NCBI GenBank assembly: GCA_964523145.1
Contig: CAZFYB010000011.1
Location: forward strand, 1-15,403
DNA: 15,403 bases
From: Microsaccharimonas sp964523145
GTDB lineage: Bacteria > Patescibacteriota > Saccharimonadia > Saccharimonadales > Saccharimonadaceae
Reading direction: 5' to 3'
Positions 6,208 through 13,205 of this stretch are shown one piece after another (position 1 is the first letter of the stretch; every line of letters begins with the position of its first letter). The position numbers and the translations under genes are program-made. The notes under the pieces are model-generated. The model worked only from the letters and a program-made list of their open reading frames with translations, was not told the origin of the DNA and ran no database searches.

Positions 6208-6843
6208 ATGAAGTTAACGAAGTTTCAACATGCCTGTTTTGTTATAGAAAATGAAAATAATTCCGTCATTATCGATCCGGGCAGCTTTACCCACGACCTT
6301 ATTATTCCTGCGAAACTTACTGCAATTGTCGTTACCCATGGCCACCCCGATCACTGCGACCCAGTGCTTATTGCGCGATTACTGCAAGATAATCCAAAAA
6401 TAACGCTCATTGCGCACGAAAGTATTACTACAAAGTTTACCGGCAGTGCAGTCCAAGCGGTAACCGCCAACGAAATCGTTCGTATTGGGCACATAGAGCT
6501 GAAGTTTGTAGGTGGGGCCCATGAAACAATTGCCGAAAATATCACCATTCCACCAAACCTCGGAGTTATTATTAACAGTCAACTGTATTATCCAGGTGAT
6601 TCGTTTTTTATTCCAGAACAGCCCATTAAAGTATTAGCCTTACCTGTTAGTGCACCTTGGCTAAAGTTTAGTGAAAGTCTCAATTTTATGAACACTATCA
6701 AACCACAGTTCGCCTTCCCTACGCATGATCAAATTCTTTCAAGCGATGGTCAAATGCTCACCGATCGTTTGTTCGAAAATGCCGCGAAGAATAATGGCAT
6801 AACCTACGAACGAATCAACGGAACAACTATTGAAATTGTATGA
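6208..6843 (+). CDS. MBL-fold metal-dependent hydrolase (UPF0173-like)
   Basis: The 211-residue protein has a metallo-beta-lactamase fold: THGHPDH (43-49) gives the HxHxDH metal motif (H44, H46, D48, H49), GGAHE supplies H105, YPGDS supplies D131, and PTHD supplies H173, so both metal sites look complete. The IIDPGSF segment (21-27) is the usual strand before it. Length and motif order fit the UPF0173/YtkL group of small single-domain MBL hydrolases, whose substrates are mostly unknown. It overlaps the alkA-like gene by 4 bp (ATGA), so the two are co-transcribed and translationally coupled. The leaderless promoter is shared back to back with the MutY-like gene. A link to DNA repair is only by context. 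Confidence 0.85.
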   Translation: MKLTKFQHACFVIENENNSVIIDPGSFTHDLIIPAKLTAIVVTHGHPDHCDPVLIARLLQDNPKITLIAHESITTKFTGSAVQAVTANEIVRIGHIELKFVGGAHETIAENITIPPNLGVIINSQLYYPGDSFFIPEQPIKVLALPVSAPWLKFSESLNFMNTIKPQFAFPTHDQILSSDGQMLTDRLFENAAKNNGITYERINGTTIEIV

Positions 6844-7478
6844 TCGAACTTGCTTCAACTGAGAATGTGAAAAAAGCTGCCGCATATCTTACTGCAGCTG
6901 ATCCTTTTTTAGGAAGCATTATCCAAAACGCACCTTTACCATCCTTTGTTCCTCATAAAAATTATTACCAAGAACTCGTAGAAAGTATTATTTCGCAACA
7001 ACTTAGCGTAAAAGCGGCGGCGGCAATATTACAACGTTTCCGAGAGTTATTTTCTGCTGAATTCCCTTCGCCCCAAAAAATCTTAGAAAAAGATATTGAG
7101 GAATTACGGAATGTTGGGTTATCGCGGCAAAAAGGATCTTACATCCAAGATTTAGCACTCAAGGTAATTGAAGGGACAATACGTTTCGATCAGCTCGATG
7201 CCCTCACGAACGAAGAAATTATTATCGAACTGACACAAATAAAAGGTGTCGGCGTCTGGACTGTTCATATGTTCTTAATGTTTTGCATGGGTCGGCTTGA
7301 TGTATTACCTATTGGCGATTTAGGCATAAAAAATGGTATCCAACGACTCTATGATTTACCTGCCAAGCCAACGCCAGAAGAAATCACCACCATTGCCCGC
7401 AAGAATAATTGGGCGCCATACGAATCGATAGCGAGTTGGTATATATGGCATTCACTGAACAACAAGCCAGCGCTATAA
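6840..7478 (+). CDS. DNA-3-methyladenine glycosylase II (AlkA-type)
   Basis: This HhH-GPD glycosylase of 212 residues removes alkylated bases such as 3-methyladenine. Visible are ESIISQQLSVKAAAAI (48-63), the segment LRNVGLSRQKGSYI (89-102), the helix-hairpin-helix IKGVGVWTV (134-142), the catalytic Asp in LPIGDLGIKNG (D160), and the terminal WAPYESIASWYIWHSL (191-206). It lacks the N-terminal beta domain of E. coli AlkA (282 residues), as do many small bacterial and archaeal AlkA proteins. The start overlaps the MBL stop as ATGA. It converges with the TM2 gene and the two overlap by 6 bp, with abutting stop codons. Function is confident; exact lesion range is not visible. Confidence 0.9.
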   Translation: MIELASTENVKKAAAYLTAADPFLGSIIQNAPLPSFVPHKNYYQELVESIISQQLSVKAAAAILQRFRELFSAEFPSPQKILEKDIEELRNVGLSRQKGSYIQDLALKVIEGTIRFDQLDALTNEEIIIELTQIKGVGVWTVHMFLMFCMGRLDVLPIGDLGIKNGIQRLYDLPAKPTPEEITTIARKNNWAPYESIASWYIWHSLNNKPAL

Positions 7479-7964
7479 CCCAAGTTCCTGCAACTCATCA
7501 GAATTCAAGCCACTACTTGCCCCAGGAATTAGATTTTCCAAACCAGGTATTTGGTTTAAACTACCATCTTGGAACATTGTAATAAGTTGAAATACTCCCA
7601 AAATAAGAGCAATGCCGTTAATAAGCACTATCGCGCCTAAAATCAGGGCAAAATAAAGCACCGTGCGATAGGCAAACTTTTTATATTCGGCCACTTGCAG
7701 CATTTCACGGCCTTGTTTGTCTTTCATGGCGCCGGTCATAATAAGGGCAATGTCGACAATAACCCAAATACCAAAGCCACCAAATGTAATTAATTTTAAG
7801 ATTCCAGTCCAGACTTTACCTAAATAAAACCTATCAACCCCAAAAGTACCCCACATAAAACTCAGAAAAAATACCGCCAAAAAATGTCGCTGTCGAGGCA
7901 TGCGTTTTACTTGAGTAGGAATGGTAATGACGTGCTCGGCAGGAGCTGGTTGTTCAGGTTGCAT
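7473..7964 (-). CDS. TM2-domain membrane protein
   Basis: The 163-residue protein has a Pro-rich cytoplasmic N-terminus (1-25), then a TM2 domain at about 26-79: two helices with the family motif GVDRFYLGKVWTGILKLIT (42-60) and GGFGIWVIVDI (62-72). A third long hydrophobic segment follows at about 101-131, then an acidic, Leu-rich tail ending SDELQELGL. TM2 proteins are widespread; no biochemical role is established for bacterial members. ATG 7964 is fixed by a TATAAT exactly 6 nt upstream. The promoter falls between the aspS stop and this gene, so it can be made separately from aspS. Confidence 0.88.
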   Translation of the reverse strand: MQPEQPAPAEHVITIPTQVKRMPRQRHFLAVFFLSFMWGTFGVDRFYLGKVWTGILKLITFGGFGIWVIVDIALIMTGAMKDKQGREMLQVAEYKKFAYRTVLYFALILGAIVLINGIALILGVFQLITMFQDGSLNQIPGLENLIPGASSGLNSDELQELGL

Positions 7965-7970
7965 GTTTGT

Positions 7971-7976
7971 ATTATA
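7971..7976 (-). promoter_or_regulatory. -10 box of the TM2 gene (leaderless)
   Basis: A perfect TATAAT on the minus strand is followed by ACAAAC and then ATG 7964, a spacing of 6 nt. No Shine-Dalgarno is present. Confidence 0.7.
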
Positions 7977-7985
7977 CGCTTATGA

Positions 7986-9299
7986 TTACGGGTTTAAACG
8001 ATTTATGTCGCGAGGGAACAATGAAGCTTCTTTCACATTACCCAAACCGATCATTTTTTGAGTCAATCGCTCAAGCCCCATACCAAAGCCACCGTGAGCT
8101 GGTAGGCCATATTTGAATGCTTGCAGGTAATAACGGAAGCCATCGGCTTCAGGGTCACCGTTTGCAATCGTACGAAGTTGTTCAAGTAATACATCATATC
8201 GGTTTTCGCGCATACTTATAGTGGCAATTTCAACACCTCGGAAAATTAAGTCGGCTCGTTCAGCGATTTCTGGGTCGTCATCAGACTTGCGGTGATAAAA
8301 CTTCATCTCACTCGCTGGCCATTGAGTGATGAATACCGCTTCGCTTTGTAAGTTCTTTTTGGCGTACTCAGTTACCCAGCGCTCTTCGTCAGGGCGCATA
8401 TCTTTTTCGCCGCGAGTATCTTCGCCAGTAGCTTTGCTATAAAGCTCATGTACTTCTTCAAGGCCAAGTTGAGGAATTTCATCAGACAAAGTTACCGGTG
8501 ATGCGTTCCATCGCTTTAAATCTGCCTCATTGGTATTCCATACGCTTGAAGTGACTGACTTCATAAAACCGCTCACCATAGTTAGCAATTCCTGGAAGGT
8601 GACAAAGCCCATTTCCACATCAAATTGAATAAATTCGGTCATATGACGGGTTGTTGCAGAAGGTTCGGCACGGTATGTAGAACCGATTTCGTACCCCCGT
8701 TCAAAAACGCCCACCATAATTTGCTTATAAAACTGGGCACTTTGCGCTAAAGTTGCTTCTTTACCAAAGTAATCAAGTTTAAAGACTTCAGCACCACCTT
8801 CTGTTGCCGCAGCTAAAAGTTTTGGTGAATTAAATTCAGTAAAGTCGTTATCGGCTAAGTAGCGGCGGCCAGCTTCTTTTAACGCAGCTTGAATTTTAAA
8901 GATTGAAGTTTCTTGAAGGTTGCGAAGCCCGACAACACGGTGTTCAAACAACGTGTCTAGATTTTCAGATTTATGATCGAGCGGTTTATCAATTTCAATT
9001 GGCGGTTCGTCAGTAACAGGCACCAGCACTTCAACGGTAACCTCGTGCAGCTCAGCGCCACCAGGTGCGCGCTCGTCAGCCGTAACAACACCAGTTAAAG
9101 CAAGTACTGTTCCAATTTGTAGCCCGCGAAGCTTTTCAACTTCATCCTTATTATCAATCAGGTTTTGTGCAATGCCCGTTCGGTCGCGAAGCGTAATAAA
9201 ATTAAGCCCGCCAAGAAGTCGTTTTTTATGCAGCCAGCCCTGAATGGTAATTGTCTCGCCAATATGTGCGGTAAGATCTTTTGTAAGTACGCGTGTCAT
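7986..9299 (-). CDS. aspS: Aspartyl-tRNA synthetase, archaeal type, probably non-discriminating
   Basis: A class IIb synthetase of 437 residues that charges tRNA-Asp and, if non-discriminating, also tRNA-Asn for GatCAB amidation. Residues 17-95 form the OB-fold anticodon domain (IQGWLHKKRLLGGLNFITL). Motif 2 is in STYRAEPSATTRHMTEFIQFD (207-227, R210), and motif 3 in HGGFGMGLERLT (402-413). The C-terminus FPRDINRLNP is archaeal-like. The roughly 430-residue size without the bacterial GAD insertion marks the archaeal/AspRS2 class, distinct from bacterial AspRS (about 590). H24 and P79 (in RAPGG) match the residues reported for non-discriminating archaeal enzymes. The -10 TAAAAT lies 10 nt before ATG. 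AsnRS of the same fold is a less likely alternative. Confidence 0.88.
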   Translation of the reverse strand: MTRVLTKDLTAHIGETITIQGWLHKKRLLGGLNFITLRDRTGIAQNLIDNKDEVEKLRGLQIGTVLALTGVVTADERAPGGAELHEVTVEVLVPVTDEPPIEIDKPLDHKSENLDTLFEHRVVGLRNLQETSIFKIQAALKEAGRRYLADNDFTEFNSPKLLAAATEGGAEVFKLDYFGKEATLAQSAQFYKQIMVGVFERGYEIGSTYRAEPSATTRHMTEFIQFDVEMGFVTFQELLTMVSGFMKSVTSSVWNTNEADLKRWNASPVTLSDEIPQLGLEEVHELYSKATGEDTRGEKDMRPDEERWVTEYAKKNLQSEAVFITQWPASEMKFYHRKSDDDPEIAERADLIFRGVEIATISMRENRYDVLLEQLRTIANGDPEADGFRYYLQAFKYGLPAHGGFGMGLERLTQKMIGLGNVKEASLFPRDINRLNP

Positions 9300-9309
9300 A
9301 GTAAAACTT

Positions 9310-9315
9310 ATTTTA
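9310..9315 (-). promoter_or_regulatory. Candidate -10 box of aspS
   Basis: TAAAAT on the minus strand, 10 nt before ATG 9299, in the 57-bp gap after the CBS-domain gene. It predicts a leader of only a few bases and there is no Shine-Dalgarno. Confidence 0.4.
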
Positions 9316-9356
9316 CCACCTCTGGGGTGAACGGCCTAGGCTTCGTAAACTATTCG

Positions 9357-10295
9357 TTAAATAATATCGTGTATGTCTAAAATTTTGCGACCAATTAAAG
9401 CTTCAATAATATCTTCAAGCGTCACTAGGCCAACGGTTTTACTTTCATCATCGGTAACAATTAACAAATGGTGACGAACCTTCAAAAGTATCCCCAACGC
9501 CTTTTCTAGCGTGTCATCTTTTCGAATGTAATATACTTTTGGCTCCATTGCTTTTTCAACCATAGATGAGCGTTTTATATCAAGTGACAACATATCTCGT
9601 AAATGCAAAATACCGACAATTTGATCAACATCACCGTTTGTAACAGGCAGCCGGCTATGGCCAAGTGCATGTAATTCATCAAGAACGAGTGGACCTAAGA
9701 ATTCGCCTTTGCTGACACTTTTTATTTCATTTCTTGGGGTCATGATACTTGAAACTGGTTTTTCGTTAAACGAAAGGGCATGAACAATAAGTTTTCGTTC
9801 AGTATCGGTTAAAGCTTCGCCCGAGCGATCAATCAGTGCCTGCAACTCTTCACGCGAATCAACCCGATGTTCGCTATAAAGTGGCATATCGCGCAGAAAG
9901 TCAAAGAATGGCTTCATTTTATAGATTAGCGAAACAGTCGTGGGTTCGATTGCTCGATATATTGTGTTGGCTAACTTTGAAATTGCCTTTGTTTGCGATA
10001 AAGGTGCATACAACACCGCTACAACTACTGCCGATATAATCCCAATCACCCAACCAAAGCTCGCTATTAATAACACGACAGTGAACACCAACAGCACCGC
10101 TACTTTTAATCGTAGCAAAGCTAAAATATCAGGTAACAACAACTCACGATTCAGTTCTTCTTTAAACACCTTAGAGTGCTTCGCGCGGCGTTCTAATTCA
10201 AATAAACTATAGGTAGATTGAACCGGTCGCATGCCGGCAGCTAATAACAGCCCTACAAATACCAACACTGTTAATACTACAAGAAACGTAAACAT
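9357..10295 (-). CDS. Membrane protein with CBS-domain pair (CNNM/CorC-like)
   Basis: The 312-residue protein has one TM helix at about 2-21, two more at about 63-98, a linker, and a tandem CBS pair: CBS1 about 182-240 (SIMTPRNEIKSV, SRLPVTN, VGILHLRDML) and CBS2 about 248-305 (LLIVTDDESKTVGLVTLEDIIEALIG). The MTPR opening and EDIIEALIG end are typical of the CNNM/CorC (UPF0053) family linked to Mg2+ and other divalent cation transport. The DUF21 membrane part is small and atypical, and the C-terminal CorC_HlyC domain is absent, so transport itself is uncertain. CBS pairs usually bind adenine nucleotides. I start at ATG 10295; the open frame extends to 10472 but would run into the divergent dsbA-like gene. 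Confidence 0.83.
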   Translation of the reverse strand: MFTFLVVLTVLVFVGLLLAAGMRPVQSTYSLFELERRAKHSKVFKEELNRELLLPDILALLRLKVAVLLVFTVVLLIASFGWVIGIISAVVVAVLYAPLSQTKAISKLANTIYRAIEPTTVSLIYKMKPFFDFLRDMPLYSEHRVDSREELQALIDRSGEALTDTERKLIVHALSFNEKPVSSIMTPRNEIKSVSKGEFLGPLVLDELHALGHSRLPVTNGDVDQIVGILHLRDMLSLDIKRSSMVEKAMEPKVYYIRKDDTLEKALGILLKVRHHLLIVTDDESKTVGLVTLEDIIEALIGRKILDIHDII

Positions 10296-10304
10296 CTTAA
10301 GGCT

Positions 10305-10310
10305 ATTGTA
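10305..10310 (-). promoter_or_regulatory. Candidate -10 box of the CBS-domain gene
   Basis: TACAAT on the minus strand, 9 nt before ATG 10295. It faces the dsbA-like promoter, whose TACAAT is 13 bp away on the other strand. Confidence 0.5.
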
Positions 10311-10320
10311 CCTCAGTATC

Positions 10321-10329
10321 TGATACAAT
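10321..10329 (+). promoter_or_regulatory. Extended -10 promoter of the DsbA-like gene
   Basis: TGATACAAT (TGn plus TACAAT at 10324-10329) predicts transcription from about 10336 and a leader near 18 nt that holds the GGAGG ribosome binding site (10345-10349). Confidence 0.6.
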
Positions 10330-10353
10330 GAATAGAGTAAATTTGGAGGTTTC

Positions 10354-11049
10354 ATGAACAAAGTTGGTTGGATTATTTTTAGTGCAGCAGTAGTGCTACT
10401 GCTTGGTGGCCTTGTAGTATGGACTCGTACAACAAACCCGCCTGTCGATGTCAGTAACGTTAATGCAAACATTATCCTTGACGCAACCGAGGCAAGTGGT
10501 AATATTGGCGATCATGTTCTTGGTAAAGAAGATAGCAAAGTTATTCTTATAGAATATGGCGATTTCCAATGTCCTAGCTGTGGTTCAGCGCATCCAAATG
10601 TTGTCTCACTTATGGAAGAGTATGGTGACCGCGTGGCCTTTGTGTTCCGCAACTTCCCTCTTGTAAGTATCCACCCGAACGCACGCGCGGCAGCTGCAGC
10701 GGCCGAAGCTGCTGGATTACAAGATAAATACTGGGATATGCACAACTGGATCTTTGAAAACCAAAGTTCATGGAGTAGCCTTGATAGCTCGCAGCGAACC
10801 GAAGCGTTTATCTCTTATGCTGAACAGTTTGGCCTTAACGCCGAAACATTCACTACAGACCTGGCCAGCTCAAACGTAAACCGAAAGATTTCATTTGACC
10901 AAGCACTAGGAAGCAAGAAAGGTGCTGATGCTACACCGGCGTTCTATTTAAACGGCGAAAAACTTGATGAAGCTGCAGCAAATGGCCTCGTACAAGGTGA
11001 TTTGACTGAAATTAAATCCCAAATCGACACACTTCTTAGCGAACAATAA
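10354..11049 (+). CDS. Membrane-anchored DsbA-like thiol:disulfide oxidoreductase
   Basis: The 231-residue protein has an uncleaved N-terminal anchor (about 5-23, IIFSAAVVLLLGGLVVW), a Ser/Asn-rich linker, and a thioredoxin-fold DsbA domain (about 50-230). The active site is GDFQCPSCG (69-77; CPSC, C73 and C76), the helical insertion follows, and the cis-Pro is in ATPAFYLNG (P195). C73 and C76 are its only cysteines. It should form or shuffle disulfides in exported proteins; cysteine-paired exported proteins occur at 158-790 and 4823-5356. No DsbB or VKOR partner gene is visible nearby. GGAGG lies 4 nt before ATG, so this gene has a leader and SD. A strong terminator follows 18 bp after the stop, making it monocistronic. 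Confidence 0.93.
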   Translation: MNKVGWIIFSAAVVLLLGGLVVWTRTTNPPVDVSNVNANIILDATEASGNIGDHVLGKEDSKVILIEYGDFQCPSCGSAHPNVVSLMEEYGDRVAFVFRNFPLVSIHPNARAAAAAAEAAGLQDKYWDMHNWIFENQSSWSSLDSSQRTEAFISYAEQFGLNAETFTTDLASSNVNRKISFDQALGSKKGADATPAFYLNGEKLDEAAANGLVQGDLTEIKSQIDTLLSEQ

Positions 11050-11066
11050 AAAGTATCGCCAAATGA

Positions 11067-11100
11067 AAAACACCCCGGTGCCGTGGGGTGTTTTCGTTTT
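11067..11100 (+). terminator. Rho-independent terminator after the DsbA-like gene
   Basis: AAAACACCCC (11067-11076) pairs with GGGGTGTTTT (11085-11094) around an 8-nt loop, followed by TTTTCGTTTTTTT. The 10-bp stem with GC core and T-tract is a classical intrinsic terminator, and the clearest in the window. The A-tract before the stem might also work for transcripts coming from the right, but less clearly. Confidence 0.9.
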
Positions 11101-11112
11101 TTTCGTTGTAAG

Positions 11113-11134
11113 TATTGCACTTTAGTGTGCAATA
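11113..11134. repeat. Perfect 8-bp inverted repeat (hairpin)
   Basis: TATTGCAC (11113-11120) and GTGCAATA (11127-11134) form a perfect 8-bp stem with a 6-nt loop TTTAGT. There is no T-run on either side, so it is not a standard terminator. On the minus strand the stem-loop overlaps the last codons and stop of the 30-aa ORF. Confidence 0.6.
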
Positions 11135-11214
11135 AAGATTCGCCAATCGGCGGGCACCACATCCACTGCTATCTTCTTGCGCCTAGAAGGCACAAACTCG
11201 ATGGCTATTGGCAT
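11122..11214 (-). CDS. Possible small protein of 30 residues
   Basis: From ATG 11214 the minus strand encodes MPIAIEFVPSRRKK, then IAVDVVPADWRIFIAH, and ends at TAA. AAGGAG lies 11 nt upstream, the same spacing as the SD of the first gene, and TATAAT (11267-11272) lies further upstream, predicting a leader near 45 nt. The product is basic in the middle with hydrophobic ends and matches no family I know. The short length means the ORF could be chance, or the transcript could be a small RNA ending near the 11113-11134 hairpin. Confidence 0.3.
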   Translation of the reverse strand: MPIAIEFVPSRRKKIAVDVVPADWRIFIAH

Positions 11215-11266
11215 GTGATTATTCACTCCTTGTACTATGTACAGTCCCACGCACTCCGACCTTTAT

Positions 11267-11272
11267 ATTATA
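11267..11272 (-). promoter_or_regulatory. Candidate -10 box for a minus-strand intergenic transcript
   Basis: A perfect TATAAT in the minus direction upstream of the 30-aa ORF. The -35 region is poor. Start would be near 11260. Confidence 0.3.
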
Positions 11273-11344
11273 GTTTTGGCGTTGGACACATCATTAATAC
11301 TACCAATTTATTGTCGAGTAGTCAAGAATACGCCTTTACCGGCG

Positions 11345-11370
11345 CTTATGGTATTATAGTAGACCATAAG
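11345..11370. repeat. Perfect 8-bp inverted repeat downstream of the efflux gene
   Basis: CTTATGGT (11345-11352) and ACCATAAG (11363-11370) flank a 10-nt loop containing ATTATAGTAG. It lies about 50 bp beyond the 3' end of the DHA2 gene, where a terminator would be expected, but no T-tract adjoins it. Confidence 0.5.
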
Positions 11371-11417
11371 TGGTATGGCGTGCAATAAGCTATACCAATA
11401 TTATGTTGTAATATTTT

Positions 11418-13106
11418 CTACAACTCGCCCGGAGTAGCTTCTGGTGACGTTGCCTTGAGTCGGCGCTCTTTTACGAAGAACGTCATAATTGCTGCCAAAC
11501 CAATCATTACCGATGCCACGATAAAGATAGTCCTAAGGCTGTCTGAGAAGGCATGGGTAACCTTGCCAGCAAATACCTGTTGATTATCAACATATGCTTC
11601 TTGAGCCTGCTGGCGCTGTGGCTCAGGGAGGTCTGCAAACTGATCTTCGGCAGCAGCAGTTACTTCATGCTTAATATCAGGCATGTTCAAGGTAAGCAAC
11701 GTATTTGGATCTGACAAGCTACCGATTCTTTCAACTTGTGCATTTTGTGAAATTGACTGGATATAGTCAGTTTGACGCATAGCTTCAACTTGACTCAAGA
11801 TTCCCGCAGTAAGCATCGCTCCAAATACCGCCGTACCGATAGTCGAACCAAGACTACGGAATAATTGATTAGAACTGGTTGCAACACCCAACTCTTTTTG
11901 TTCAAATTCATTCTGGACCGCAAGGTTAAGCACCGGCATCGCAACACCCATACCAAGCCCTAAAATAGTCATGATGATCGCTTCATACAAATAGGTGCTT
12001 TCCGGACTTAAGGTAGCCAGTAGGATCATCGCGACAGTCGCCACAATAAACCCAACTTGCATAAAAATCTTATAGCGGCCGGTTTTTGAAATAAGCTGGC
12101 CAGACAAAATGCTACTAAACATTATTCCCCCCACCATTGGTAATAGCATTAACCCAGAATCAGTTGGTGAAGCGCCGAATACTTGTTGGTTGAACTGTGT
12201 AAGGTATAGGATTGAGCCCATAAATGCCGCACCAAACAATGTTGCGATCGCAATAACCAAAACAAAATTACGGTTTTTAAAGAATCGAAGTGGTAGTATT
12301 GGATCTTTCGCCTTTGATTCGGCATAAATAAATCCAGCCAATGAAAGCCCAACAATCACGCCCATAATCACGCGGAGCCCTGCCAAGCTAAGATTTGTCG
12401 CTTCAAGTAAGTCAGCAAAAATAACGTCAGTATTATCGACTGCCAATATGAGCGTTGCCAGGCCGAGCGATAAGAAAGCTGCTCCAATATAATCGATTTT
12501 TGCTTTTATGGCATGTCGCAGCGGCGGACAATAGATCGCAATCAATATGAAGGCCACAATACCAATCGGTACGTTAATAAAGAACGTCCAGCGCCAATCC
12601 GTGGTCATGCCAAAGAATGCTTGACCATCAGTAAGCCAGCCACCAAGCAATGGCCCGACAACTGAACTTAACCCAAACACCGCACCAATTAATCCCTGCC
12701 ATTTGCCTCGTTCGCGAGCCGCAAACAAATCACCGACAATCGTAAAGGCGTTAGCTGTGATAATACCACCGCCAATACCTTGGACTGCCCGCCAGATTAC
12801 CAACTCAGTAATATTCCCGCTCATACCACTGAACAATGAGGCAAGCACGAATATTGCCACACCAGTTAACAGGACACGGCGGCGACCAAACAGGTCAGAA
12901 AGTTTACCGGCAATTGGAACAGTAATGGTTGTCGTAATTAAGTACGCCGTCACTACCCAACTTAATGAACTAAAGGCGTTAAAATCTTCAACAATTTTAC
13001 CTAAAGCAGTTGCAATAATAGTTTGATCAAGTGCAACCAAAAAAAGGCTGGCCATGACCGAAATCATGATTATTAATTTGCGTCTTAAACTCAAGTGGTG
13101 ATGCAC
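11418..13106 (-). CDS. DHA2-family (EmrB/QacA) MFS drug exporter, 14 TM
   Basis: The 562-residue protein is a proton-driven multidrug exporter type. It shows motif D1 (LDQTIIATAL, about 26-35, D27), motif A (GKLSDLFGRRRVLL, 67-80), motif B (WRAVQGIGGG, 105-114, R106) and motif C (GLSSVVGPLLGGWLTDG, 145-161), the drug-antiporter signature. About 14 TM helices fit DHA2. A polar loop of about 80 residues near the C-terminus, rich in Gln and Glu, lies before the last helix, as often seen in this family. The GTG start is preceded by GAAGGG with 8-nt spacing. The promoter carries a palindromic operator (13138-13159), pointing to repression released by a ligand; no TetR or MarR gene is in the window. 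Substrate unknown. Confidence 0.92.
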   Translation of the reverse strand: MHHHLSLRRKLIIMISVMASLFLVALDQTIIATALGKIVEDFNAFSSLSWVVTAYLITTTITVPIAGKLSDLFGRRRVLLTGVAIFVLASLFSGMSGNITELVIWRAVQGIGGGIITANAFTIVGDLFAARERGKWQGLIGAVFGLSSVVGPLLGGWLTDGQAFFGMTTDWRWTFFINVPIGIVAFILIAIYCPPLRHAIKAKIDYIGAAFLSLGLATLILAVDNTDVIFADLLEATNLSLAGLRVIMGVIVGLSLAGFIYAESKAKDPILPLRFFKNRNFVLVIAIATLFGAAFMGSILYLTQFNQQVFGASPTDSGLMLLPMVGGIMFSSILSGQLISKTGRYKIFMQVGFIVATVAMILLATLSPESTYLYEAIIMTILGLGMGVAMPVLNLAVQNEFEQKELGVATSSNQLFRSLGSTIGTAVFGAMLTAGILSQVEAMRQTDYIQSISQNAQVERIGSLSDPNTLLTLNMPDIKHEVTAAAEDQFADLPEPQRQQAQEAYVDNQQVFAGKVTHAFSDSLRTIFIVASVMIGLAAIMTFFVKERRLKATSPEATPGEL

Positions 13107-13127
13107 GGTAAATGCCCTTCTTTCTAC

Positions 13128-13133
13128 ATAGTA
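13128..13133 (-). promoter_or_regulatory. Candidate -10 box of the DHA2 exporter
   Basis: TACTAT on the minus strand, about 21 nt before GTG 13106, giving a leader of about 14 nt with GAAGGG. The -35 position (near CACCCA) falls within the palindrome at 13138-13159. Confidence 0.45.
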
Positions 13134-13137
13134 GTTT

Positions 13138-13159
13138 ACTCACCTTAGATTGGGTGAGT
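13138..13159. promoter_or_regulatory. Palindromic operator in the exporter promoter
   Basis: ACTCACC (13138-13144) and GGTGAGT (13153-13159) are perfect 7-bp arms around TTAGATTG. The site covers the spacer and -35 region of the exporter promoter, 5 bp upstream of its TACTAT, and abuts a plus-strand TATAAT at 13161-13166. Size and symmetry fit a dimeric TetR- or MarR-type repressor. Confidence 0.6.
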
Positions 13160-13193
13160 GTATAATCTACCTACTATTATACTCCCAAAAAGC

Positions 13194-13199
13194 TACAAT
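13194..13199 (+). promoter_or_regulatory. -10 box of the six-TM gene (leaderless)
   Basis: TACAAT followed by AGAAGC and ATG 13206, a spacing of exactly 6 nt. No Shine-Dalgarno is present. It fixes the start at 13206, not the upstream GTG at 13158. Confidence 0.6.
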
Positions 13200-13205
13200 A
13201 GAAGC

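Larger units (their letters stand above)
11101..11417. other. Long intergenic region between the DsbA-like and DHA2 genes
   Basis: About 320 bp follow the terminator before the stop codon of the efflux gene, the only large gap in an otherwise tightly packed window. It contains two perfect inverted repeats, a TATAAT on the minus strand and a 30-aa minus ORF with an SD, listed separately. The plus-strand frame from 11083 (101 codons) begins inside the terminator and has Cys/His/Tyr-rich composition unlike the neighbours; I do not regard it as a gene. A small RNA or a decayed gene is possible. Confidence 0.5.

Noticed and set aside
10296..10472. Longer CBS-domain protein starting at 10472
   Set aside because: It would cover the start and anchor of the dsbA-like gene, which has a clear SD; ATG 10295 precedes a normal TM helix.
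10684..10716. Alanine-rich, GCN-repeat-like stretch in the DsbA-like protein
   Set aside because: It is the Ala-rich helix that normally follows the active-site helix in DsbA proteins (RAAAAAAEAA), not a repeat expansion.
11083..11388. 101-codon plus-strand ORF in the gap after the DsbA-like gene
   Set aside because: It begins inside the terminator stem, has no SD or -10 at the right place, and its composition is unlike real proteins in the window. It is most likely chance.
13158..13205. Longer six-TM protein starting at GTG 13158
   Set aside because: The start falls inside the palindromic operator and before the TACAAT box; ATG 13206 has the recurring 6-nt spacing and a TM helix soon after.
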